Of a DNA stretch of 64,000 bases, positions 54,060-64,000 are shown in pieces. The DNA is from Osmia lignaria lignaria (lineage: Eukaryota > Arthropoda > Insecta > Hymenoptera > Megachilidae). The stretch covers positions 11,842,001 through 11,906,000 of the forward strand of contig NC_135032.1 in NCBI RefSeq assembly GCF_051020975.1, written 5' to 3'. The first letter of the stretch is position 1; each line of letters opens with the position of its first letter. Under the pieces are notes generated by a model, which saw only the letters and a program-made list of their open reading frames with translations, did not search any database and was not told where the DNA came from. The position numbers and the translations under genes are program-made.

Positions 54060-54294
54060 GGCGGGAAGTCGAACTCCAAAGCGTCGACAGTAGAGCGCGC
54101 AGAGTCAGTGTTCGGCCAGCCGTCTTCACGTACACAGCTGTCGGCATCGGCGCTCTGTTTGTTTTGCATACCTGAGTAACGTGCGATTCTTGTGGAAACT
54201 GTTGTGTCGACGTGTTAACGTGTACCGAATCGAACGGTGCTAATAAAGTAGCTGCATTTTGTTGGCTGGTGATCTGACAACGATGCTGTGCTAC
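54060..54294 (+). promoter_or_regulatory. candidate alternative promoter and short first exon
   Basis: A G+C- and CpG-rich block (about 54000-54230) contains an inverted CCAAT (ATTGG) and a TCAGT initiator-like motif near 54107. It is followed by ATG 54283 with A at -3, four codons (MLCY), and a donor GTGAGT at 54295. The donor leaves in phase 0, the same phase as exon 1, so this could serve as an alternative N-terminus spliced to the same downstream exon. The exon bases before GTGAGT (TAC) are not a strong donor context. Speculative. Confidence 0.3.
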
Positions 54295-57280
54295 GTGAGT
54301 TTTGTTTATTTTTTAACGCTCTCACAGTTGAACGTTTAGTAAAATCTGTAAAATCTGTCTTAAAGTTTAAACAATTTTTCTTTTTATACAATAACCTTTG
54401 CATGTACTTTGGTGTTTCGGACCTGTAATTACAAAATTATCAATCATGAGGAGTAAAACATTTCTAATTAATATAAATTTTGAAGTCAATTATTTGAAAT
54501 AATTATTTATCTACAGTGAAATTTATCTACAGTTTTCACTTTATGGCAGAAATATTTCCTTCAATTTTGTAGAATAAAGGAACTCATCACGTTCTTTATT
54601 TTACAAATTATTGTTGTCATTATTTTAAATGGGTTATTATATGAGTGCCGCAGATTTTTTGCACCAGTCTAAGAGAAAATTAATGATGATTTGGTGTCTC
54701 TGGGGCGTGTAATCCGAGAAATATATATTACTGCAGATCTTTTTTCTCCTGGAGTTCTTTGTTAATTATTTAGAGGTAAACTGTGAATTTTGAGCGATTA
54801 TTGCTGGTGTTTATTTACACATTTTACGAAGATAAATATGCCATTCATTATAGGAATATGATAGCTTATTTACAAACTACACCTAACTTGTATCAGTATT
54901 TGCAGACGTGTAGATTATGAAGCTAATTAATGAACCTTCTGAATGTGCATCCGGAAGTACCTTATTTTTGAGATACGAAATTTTTTTAAATATTCCACGT
55001 AGGTCTTTATAAATTATTAACATAAGCATCAAACAAAAATAAATAAAACACAGTTTATTAAGTTTCCTCTGAAAAGTTGCTATTTTAAATCGGTACACTT
55101 AGTACTTTTATTTTTTCACTTTAATTAATATAGTAACTCATGGAAGCTCAAACGTCAAGTTACTCTTTGTTTAAACTTCAAATTGCCTTCGTATTTCGCA
55201 AAATTTGTTTACTGTAACATAGCGTGCAAAATTTTTCAGGGACTAAATTAAAGCGAACTTTATCCACTGTTGCTTTTTGAGAGTGCAAAATATACTGGTG
55301 TGTTTGTACTTTAAAGTATAACATAGTTAACTGGGAAAGAGGGTAAAATGTAAACTTTTAATCCAACTTGGAAAAATAAATAACGTCAGAATATTCTAAT
55401 ACCTTGTTATTCTGCTTTTGGTATCAGCAACAGCTGTGCATTATTGAAATATTGATTCAGCAAGGTGGTCAATAAAATCATTTGAAATTGATTAGTTTCC
55501 TGTTGATTACAGTCTGGTTGATTCTTATTTAATAAGGTAACAAATGGAATGAAATTAATTTGGGCACCCATTTGCATAATGAATAGGTTCGAAAAACAAT
55601 GAACGAATTTCAAACTTTTTGTGAAATGTTTTCATGCAACTTCAACTTTAAATGACACTTTTCGTGCAGGAAATTTTGAATAGCCCCATCGCGATTGAAT
55701 TTTGGAACCATCACTTCCTTTTTTGCAATTTTTTGCAAAACGTCACTTTATCTAAAATGAAATAAATCATTAACACATTTTTAAAATAACTCTGTTGAAT
55801 TTCGTATCGTAATAAATTGTAATGAGAGATGAATTAATTAATAAATTATTTATTGGTTATTGTAGCATGTTCATATATGCGTTCATATATTTTATCTCGA
55901 CGTATTTGGTTCAGTAATCACATTTTGTTTATTCACATAAGCTTCTGATTATTTAATTACCTCCATATACGTAATTGCCCAAAAATCAATATTTATCGTT
56001 AGATATTTTTATTTTCAGATAGTATTAATTTAGAAAATGTTTTATAATGAATAATCTATCTTTATTGAGATTTCGATTCTTCTAAAAAAGGAAAAACATT
56101 CTTCTGTTTACTTTTCATTTCACCGTAACGTGAAATCTTCTCAGAACAACGTAGATTTGAAATCTCTCAATTTGGTTGAAGGTTTCTTCGTGTACTGTTC
56201 TGAATCCGTTAAATTATTAACTAGACACTGGTACATTAAACTTTTCATGTACCTTCTCAAAAGAAACTTTCAGTTTGAACGAAACGAACTCCCTTGTTCG
56301 TCCTGGTTCCTCTATCTTATTTAAACATTATTCAATATTTAACAAAGTTCCAAAAACTGTATCAGTAAATCCTTTATTAAACCATCATTTTTGACGTGTT
56401 CAAAGATAAAATGTAAGCTCTTTAGTTAACTCTACGTTATTCGTATTAATTATTGGGCAGTAGGATCAATTAAGCTAAATGAAATTGTTTGAAATTAATT
56501 ATTTTTTACTAACACATGAAAGCATCTGTACGAGATAATAATTACTGAAAATGTAGCTCTCTTTATTCTTCGAAATGAATTAATTTCCAAATGTAAAATT
56601 CAAAAAATGAAAATAACATGTAATACGAAATTAGATCAATTAATCTCCTGTTATTTTCATTTTAAATGCGAAGTGCTCAATCTGGACCGAAAATATCTCT
56701 ACTGCACGATCTTTCAAAATTATTGCTTACGTATCTTTGCCCAAATCATTAATATCTTCCTTAATAACATGACCCGTGGACTTCGTGACCTCGATTTTAA
56801 GACTTCGATAATCATCGAAGCTGAAAATTCGAGGTGCTATTAGTTCAAGGTCGGCAAATCGATTTCAGTAAGTAACTCGATGTAACGTTGTGCATCATTG
56901 AACTTGCAACTGGCAGGAAACTTGGTCGTTCCAGAAGAGAGAAAATCTAATTTAAAAGATAAGCGGCCCTCGTGTAGCTGGTATACCCAAAACGGTTTAG
57001 CGTATACTTATCGGGATATCTGCTCTGGATACAGATGCCAATGTCGAATAATCGTGGCTTTTCAGCGGCACGGAGCCGCATGTAGCAACTGGTTAAATGG
57101 AAATGAAGGGAACAGACATAGATCCAATTGGAATAAAGTTGTTAAGACGATCGCGTGGTTCTCGTCGTTTAGTTTAACGTTGTTCAGAAAATTTACGCGA
57201 CGCTTCGGATAACTTTGTTGAAAACGTTATCGATGGTGTACCATGCGGGAACCATACGGGAACGTGAAATATTTCTTTTA

Positions 57281-57490
57281 TTTTAACCCATGAACAACCT
57301 GAGCCTGGGTCAATCGTGACCCAAACTTACGAAACATGTACAAGGATATTAAATTAAAGTTAGATTAAAGAATAAGAATTGGAGAATGAAAATAACATGA
57401 AATATAAAATTAAATTAAAATTAGGGCTCTCTTCATGGTCCGTCGTCCGAGGGCTAACACCTTGACGGCTGGCTTCTCATAGCCGGGACT
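57281..57490. repeat. dispersed repeat, copy 2
   Basis: Begins with TTTAACCCATGAAC, includes the hairpin GGGTCAATCGTGACCC, then an AT-rich body with ACATGAAATATAAAATTAAA and a G+C-richer tail (CTCTCTTCATGGTCCGTC) that aligns to copy 1. It ends near AGCCGGGACTT. It looks like a non-autonomous or decayed element; no protein is encoded. Confidence 0.5.
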
Positions 57491-59309
57491 TTGTTAGATA
57501 ACTTTTTATGCCAACATTCTTTTCCGTGTTATATGCTAATTATAATTTAAAAATTAGTAATTTTGCAGCGTACACGGTAGAAGTTCCTAATTATAATTCT
57601 CTAGGTAATTTTTGTGATTTAAAAATTTTTAAATATGAAATTTCATGATGCACTGTTTGTTCCAAAGTAGAATCAGCCATTTTATATTGAAAATACTGAC
57701 GGCATATTTGAACTGTCATTTTCATCAAACCTTAATTTTCGAGTTTACATAACACAATTGTTGTTTGATAAAATTTCTATGTCATCAAATTCTGTCAGAC
57801 TTTTGATTCGTTTCGAAATTCATTCGATACGTAATAACAATTTCATATATTTCCGTCACGTTTCGTTTAAAAAATTCTCGTCAAAATCTAAAAGCAATCT
57901 TACACTGTCAATACTCGAATCCGTGATCGTTTAATTACAATTTTGTTACATCGGTAACATGATGGATCGCGTCGAAACGGATTATCAGCTAGCGAACGAT
58001 CGTTGTCGCTAATTTACATTCGCTTCGCAAAGATAAACACGAAAATTTGAAATTGATTTTAATGTGGGCGCTGATCGAACGGTGCCGATTAGATGTAGAT
58101 AAATGATCGCATAGTTCAACCAACTGGATGCGAGACCGTTGAAAGCATTTCGCTTCAATAAACATTAGGTTGTTGCATGTTAAATGATGGATTTCGGAAT
58201 AGGTGAAAAGTCCGACAGAATTTTGTTGATATAAAAATAAATGTGAATATATCGTAATGAAATACATGTTTTAAATAATTGACGTAAGTGCGTATCAATC
58301 TGAAGGGCAAATTTTATAAAATGTGGAGACATGACCAAATAGCCATTCGCTTTGTGAAATAATATGATTCGTGTGGTTGGTGAAATGGTAAAAATGAAAG
58401 AACTCGAAGGCTGCTTTACGGCTATATAACACAGCTTCAAACTGGCCCCTTCACTGTACTCGGTGAATCTCTTTCAGCTGTTAATAACAAGTCTAGAGCT
58501 CTTGGGGTGTTGGCAAAAGAAGAAACGCCGACATGCAGAGTGTAACGTAGAGGATCATTAAAATCTTTCCGAGTTTTCTTTGTAATCGTTGAATTTTCAG
58601 CGGTGCCGGAACTTCCTGTTCTTTCATGGCGAATCAACCCTCTGAACGTTATTCAATGTTCCACAGCGGTTTTTTTTTTTTTTTTCAAGTGCCCCTCTAT
58701 TCATGTCTTTATGAACGTTAGCAAACATTATTTTTTTTTCTCCGTCACGAGTGATTTAAAAAGTTTGCAAAGAATTGTTGATTGATTTACGAGACACGGA
58801 TTATTCGTGTCAAGGAACGAAGAATAATGGAACCAAGAATGGATCCAGATTTACGCATCGCGCGGTTTCACTTTGAACAGCTTTAACGGTGGCATAAAAG
58901 CAAACATTGCTGACTGAGAACGCTAGAAACATCGATAAAACGGAAACGGCACAAAAGCTATGAAACTGGAGCACAACTCGCGTAACACTACCATTTTAGT
59001 GGAATTAATTGAAATTTACCTTTTCCTCGTTGTTCGGCGATTGATCATCAAAGGCTAACAATAGTAACTAATTGTAAGTACGATTTCACAGTGCTTAACC
59101 ACAGGAAGTGGTTGTGATACCGTTTGTCATTTTGGTAATATTTTACTGTCTCGAAAACGGAAATGTAATAATTAATCAAGTTAAAACTATCCTACTGTAT
59201 ATGAGAAAAATCTTATTAAATTATTTCATCAAAGTGATCGATATGTGTTGAAAATCGAGAACGAATTTAGAGTATGCATTAGAGAAATCTTAATGCATAC
59301 CGTTAGCCT

Positions 59310-59690
59310 TTTTTAATTGTCATCAAGCCAGTTTTCTCGCATGCCTGTCGGACGAAGACAATACGCATTCAACCGCGATCCATCTTTCTTCTCCTTTGTT
59401 TCCCGCTGCTTCCTGCTCCATTTATTCTTTCTCAGCAACTCCATTTATAATTGTTCGCCATTAAGTAAGCTCATAGTTACCGGTTGGCAAGCGAGCGTGC
59501 AAGCGACGAGGATCACCTCTCGTAACTTCGTCCGTTCCGCTACGCTCCTCCCCTCCGACCGTATCCATCCCTCTCGTCTTCCGCTTTTCCTTGGTTATCA
59601 TCTGCATAATTTTGCGACTGCTTTTACCCTCTCGTGCATCGGAAGTTGCGAGAACCGAGTAGAGAAGTTCTCTCCTCGAGAACGATAGGT
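59310..59690. promoter_or_regulatory. pyrimidine-skewed G+C-rich island
   Basis: About 380 bp enriched in C and T on the plus strand with many CpG sites. A plus frame of 123 codons (59317-59688) is open but low-complexity (Ser/Phe/Leu-rich) and unrecognised, and is best explained by the skew. Candidate regulatory island. Confidence 0.25.
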
Positions 59691-60299
59691 TTCTGAATAC
59701 CGTACAGGATCGGTGATACGGAAAATTGATTTGATATTTATAAAGAACCGTGGAGTTCTTGAGGTGCTGCTGGAAACTTTGTTGCGAGCAGTTACTAAAT
59801 AATTAATTGGTAATGTTTAAATGGATTCTGGCTGTAGAATATGTTGCGTTGCATTAGTTTTTTAGGGAGAAACGAAGTGTTCATTTTAAGAGGGTAGTTT
59901 CATTTTGATGCATGAGGAATAAGTAAATACTCCTCGTTCAAACGATTAACTGATGAACATTAAAACCCGTTAACGTTTAAAAATCAGTTCTAAAGTAACT
60001 TTCCCTAGGAAATAAAAAATAACCGGAGAAAAAGTACTCGTTGCAGATGAAATACAATTACACGGTTAGAAAGTTCTCTTTGATACTTTATCCCCAGCTT
60101 CACTTTACGTTACATTAATCATTCTGTTTCAAGTTAAAACGAAAAAATTGCCGTCGCTCGACCGATACACCTTTTGCCCGTTGAAATCAATTATATCATG
60201 GTGTTTCGCTGGAACCTTTCTTCTCCATAATTCTATTTGTAAATCTTGTTTGTTTTCCGCGCAACATGTAATTTTTCCGCAAATAAAAAGAAAAATAAT

Positions 60300-60560
60300 T
60301 TATTGTAAATGGTGTAGCAATTTTCTTTGCGCGACGTTTCGCGTTTGAATCGCGTCGAATGTACCGTTTGAGAAGAAAAATTAGCAGGAAGAAAATGCAA
60401 TTACGTTCGCGACGTTAAAGCTCGCCAATGAGCAATCCCGAACGCTGACTACGAGCAATTGTTTCGAGCAGCTTGCAAGCGAAAGAGCGCTTGAAAAGGC
60501 GTTCAACTCCTACCAAGGGGTGAATAGAAAAGCTCCGCAACCTTTGTGGATGCGTCAAGT
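60300..60560. promoter_or_regulatory. CpG-rich island, candidate enhancer
   Basis: About 260 bp dense in CpG (GCGACGTTTCGCG near 60330, TTCGCGACG near 60406) in AT-rich surroundings. No coding frame. Confidence 0.28.
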
Positions 60561-62899
60561 TTCTTTGTAATTGATTCAGTAGTTAGAGTCGAGCACTGGG
60601 CGTTCCAGATGAAATTTGTTGACACAACTTCGGCACGCAAAATATGTGATTATGTAGAACGAGTCGGATTGCATTAAGATTTCATGCTAATTGGAGAACA
60701 CATTAATTCCGATGGCTGCAACCAACGATCCTTCGAAGCCATAGGTTTCCCGGGGGGGGAAATCGCATTACAGGGGAGGCAGAAATTCTGGGAACCTTAA
60801 TTTTGGCGATATTAATAAAAATGATTATAAAATGATTATAATAATGTGTAGTCTCGAATCCAAGTATATTTCTCAGGAACTAGGAAATTTCAAATAAGAT
60901 TAATGTTGGCTATTAATTTTCATAAAATTCATTACAAAGTAATTATACCTAATTTTACTATCCAAATAATGAATCTATCTAAATAGGAAAAAATTAATGA
61001 TCAAATAACATTTGAATGAATCTTCATTAAAAAAGTTCTTATTTCATTGAAGGGAATAGAACTTCTATTTCACAAGATGTTCGTTGGCATTGTAAACATA
61101 ATCCCTATAAGTTCTCAAGAAGAGTGAAATTAACGTCTGCAAGTACAAGAAAAGGTAAAAAGAAGCTGGTAATAGTAAGATCAAAGAAAAAGGCAGTCTC
61201 CCTTCTGTCTTCAGTCCTTGAAATTGTTTCAAGCAAACGCTTTTTGCTTCAAAGAATTTCTTGTTACCCCCTGGACTTCTCGATACTTCTTCCATTCTAA
61301 AGTAGTTCAACAATTTTAATTTTCCGGAGTTAAAGTGTGCCTTCTATCGTATTGTGGTTGCTGATTGTTATCTGCTAAGATGAGTTCATCGATATGAAAG
61401 ATAAGAGTATACTTTTGCCTTCGCTTCCACTTCGATAACCAAGGAAATAAAGTTATCGAGAACTGGAAGCCAGAGACTCGGAGTATTGCATCTTTCACAC
61501 TTTTCTGGGACAATTTCTTCAAAGTTTTAAAATTAGAAGAAATTTTAATTGAATCGCGTGATAGAAGATCCCGAGCTAAGATTTTTGATCGTAAAGGATT
61601 TAATTAAATACTTGAGGGGGTGATTATTTATTTATTTGCAGATTGCACAGTTAGAGTTAAACTATTTATATAGAAAATGTAATAAATTTTGTGTTTCAAT
61701 TTTATTCAAATTGAAAATATGTAGTTTTTATCTTAACGATTAATTAACCTACTTTTTTAGTTAAACTTGGTACAGTAGTTATTTCTGAGTTATTAAAGTA
61801 ATTCCGAAAGCACTTAATTAAGACGTTCCTCCCAGAAAATGGTTACCAAGCGAATTCTCGGCAATAATCATAGTTTTCATTGCAGTGCATAACAGGACAC
61901 CATGAAATCCTAGCTATATTTATGATAACAGCTTCTCCTTGTAATCATGTAAAAATTTTACTTCTTATATGTTTGCAATCTCTTTCAATTTTACTTATTG
62001 AGTGGTTAACATTGAGTGGAAGCCAGTAAAGTTGTAATTCCGTTACCAATGGCAGACTTGCCACTCGACCCGAATAAATCAGGGAAACTAATGACCCGTG
62101 GGTAAGGCGAATCACATCTATTTGTCAGTTGGAACACGGCTACCATTTTTCTGTATATATCGAACTCTTCTCGTCACTTTGTTGCCGTCCCGGTGTTTCC
62201 CTCACGGTTCTCCAAGCAATATTGTTTGGCATCCAGTGCTGTGCTCGGTTTCCATCACTCCTGGCATGCTCCTCCGTTTTCACCAAACATTTCCCTTAAC
62301 CCTTTCCCTATTTATAAACACGTCGTAGTCAATTTTCCATAGAAACTTGCCCTTCGATAATTTCAGTTAATGTGAAAAGTGAACCTGACTTATTGTTCAC
62401 TTACATTTTATAATCCTAACAATTGATGTTTAAGAATCTAACAATAAATGAAAGTTTTGGATTTTACCCTGATCCTGTTAGGAAACAAAGTTACTTTATA
62501 CGAAAGTTCTAACTCTGTACTCGGGATTATTCTGCATGTTATGTACGTTAAACCAATGAATTGACTTCCGGTTGCGACCCGATACCGGCGCGATAGATAT
62601 ACCCTCCTGAAATTTGCATGGAACAATATTATTTTACCCCCCGAAACCGCTAACTGGTTCATTGACGTGCAAACGCGCGGTTGCGATCGTTTGTGGTTTA
62701 GCTGTTCGTAATACCTTTAAACGATAGTCAGAGTTAACATAATTTATAATCGTTATGCTATTTAAATTGTTTCACGATTCTGGTCCCCTCGTATTTAAAG
62801 TTTTTAACACCTTACATAGTGGACACCATAATTTCGTTAGTACCAGAATAGGTATCTATGTCTATTAAAGTGTGACGAGTTTTATACTTTTACGAAGAT

Positions 62900-63200
62900 T
62901 TAGCAAGCTTGACCGGTTACCGGAACTATGTAGAATTGAAACGATGGCTTTTACACGAACGACTCTCTTCAGACATTGGCATCGTTCCAGAAAATTATCC
63001 CGACACTTTGAAACGTAACATTTCCCACGACATGCCGTATCGTACGTCGCCGAACAAGCTGTCTCCACTTTTCCCCTATTTTTTCTTCTGCCTTCGAGCC
63101 GGTCGACGTGACTCTTCCCTCGTTACGAATCGTGAAAAGGGGATGGAAATCCACTGAACGTGTCGATGCCTGAGAAATGGGAATCGATGAGCTGAAGAGA
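62900..63200. other. moderately CpG-rich stretch with open frames on both strands
   Basis: A plus frame (62909-63157, 82 codons) and minus frames of 61-67 codons overlap, none recognised. A small lineage-specific exon cannot be excluded, but there is no supporting splice-site pair. Confidence 0.2.
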
Positions 63201-64000
63201 CGTCTCCGTCGTCTCGATATTTTTAGAATTATTAAAATTGTAAATAAGAATACAATTTTATTTAAATTTTTATTATTTCACATTATATTTATTAAAACGA
63301 TATTAGAACTGTAAATTTATTCAGAAATTGATATTAGAATAACTTGTCATGTAAACCACATTAGTTACGCTTCAGTTTAATAGCGTAAGGAGAAGTTAAA
63401 CTTATCCAATAATAAGTTACATTATTTGGATTAGGTTAACATGAACATTTTAATTACTCGCCGAATATCAAACAGTTGCATTCAAGGTAATGCACGCATA
63501 AAGTTTCACAGCAAAACAGTAAATTACCTCAGAGCTCAATTGTTGGAAACATCTGAAGCCGTGTTGCTGGAAGTTGACTAATTGGTAAACTAACTGGTCA
63601 AATTTGGAATTCAGGGGACATGATTGCAGCGTTGTTTGAATAGTAATATACATAACAGTGAATTAATATGTATTTTGTTGAAAATTTCATCGATGTCCTC
63701 TGATTTCTTAATTCTACTAATCAATATTAATTTTAATTATCACACTGCAATTTCACGGAAACGGCTTAGTTAATTTTCTAATTAAAATGACAGGATATTG
63801 CTTTATAAACAAATCAATTTCGTAATAGATTGCAAAACTGTGGTTTGACACGTTCGAGCAAGAGTCGAAACTTGAAACTAGTGGGTCGTGATTGAACCGC
63901 AATTTCAAGCGTTCGACGTGGATAACTTGTCTCAAGTAATTGGTAACTACCTACGTGTCGCGATCAGATGTACAGTTTATCGAAACACGTCACCGCCAAT

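Larger units (their letters stand above)
26391..64000 (+). other. second segment of giant intron (over 37.6 kb, runs off window)
   Basis: AT-rich sequence to the window end with no recognisable exon of the exon-1 gene. Parts not listed separately (about 26.5-30.1, 30.2-32.0, 32.4-33.7, 33.8-38.2, 39.4-41.1, 41.2-47.6, 47.7-48.8, 51.0-53.7, 54.4-57.2, 57.5-59.3, 60.6-62.9 and 63.2-64.0 kb) show AT-rich unique sequence, homopolymer runs (such as T16 at 58670-58685) and ORFs of chance length only. A second gene with small exons could be hidden here. Confidence 0.5.

Overview
This window looks like insect nuclear DNA. It is AT-rich and gene-poor, has spliceosomal signals, contains no recognisable intact transposon, and is mostly non-coding. 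The base composition, low repeat content and CpG-rich promoter-like islands fit a hymenopteran, most likely a bee, but I cannot name the species and the lineage call is an inference. I saw no rRNA, tRNA, CRISPR, insertion sequence or bacterial-type operon.

Layout. Positions 1-650 are AT-rich upstream sequence. Positions 651-1797 are a G+C- and CpG-rich block with a GAGA tract and a short upstream ORF; I read it as the promoter and 5' leader of a plus-strand gene. Positions 1798-2634 are the first coding exon of that gene. It encodes 279 residues of low-complexity, His/Arg/Cys-rich repeat protein and ends in phase 0 at a CAG|GTGAGA donor. I do not recognise the protein. From 2635 to the end of the window (over 61 kb) I find no convincing further coding exon, so the rest is best read as one giant first intron.

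The main discovery candidate lies inside that intron. At 26365-26396 a branch-point-like CTAAC, a polypyrimidine tract and an acceptor CAG are followed with no intervening base by a perfect donor GTAAGT. This is the signature of a recursive splice site (ratchet point, or zero-length exon), as known from long Drosophila introns such as those of Ubx. It would let the intron be removed as a 23.8-kb piece and then a piece of more than 37.6 kb, and it would rebuild a stronger donor at the end of exon 1. A further donor 64 nt downstream would define a recursive exon that introduces an in-frame stop.

The remaining intron holds short structured or repetitive pieces: a 31-bp inverted repeat (4349-4448), a mariner-like 71-bp miniature element (38197-38267), a structured hairpin with 13-bp arms (13614-13678), five tracts of a degenerate ~10-bp AATTC/GAATT-type repeat, a 9-bp minisatellite, two local tandem duplications, and a pair of related dispersed repeats (about 53.8 and 57.4 kb). 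The 9-mer TAACCCTTT/AAAGGGTTA recurs well above expectation. Several CpG-rich islands (9.7, 13.5, 17.6, 19.2, 25.7, 32.2, 39, 50.2, 54.1, 59.5 and 60.4 kb) are candidate enhancers. The one at 54.1 kb also resembles an alternative promoter with a short first exon.
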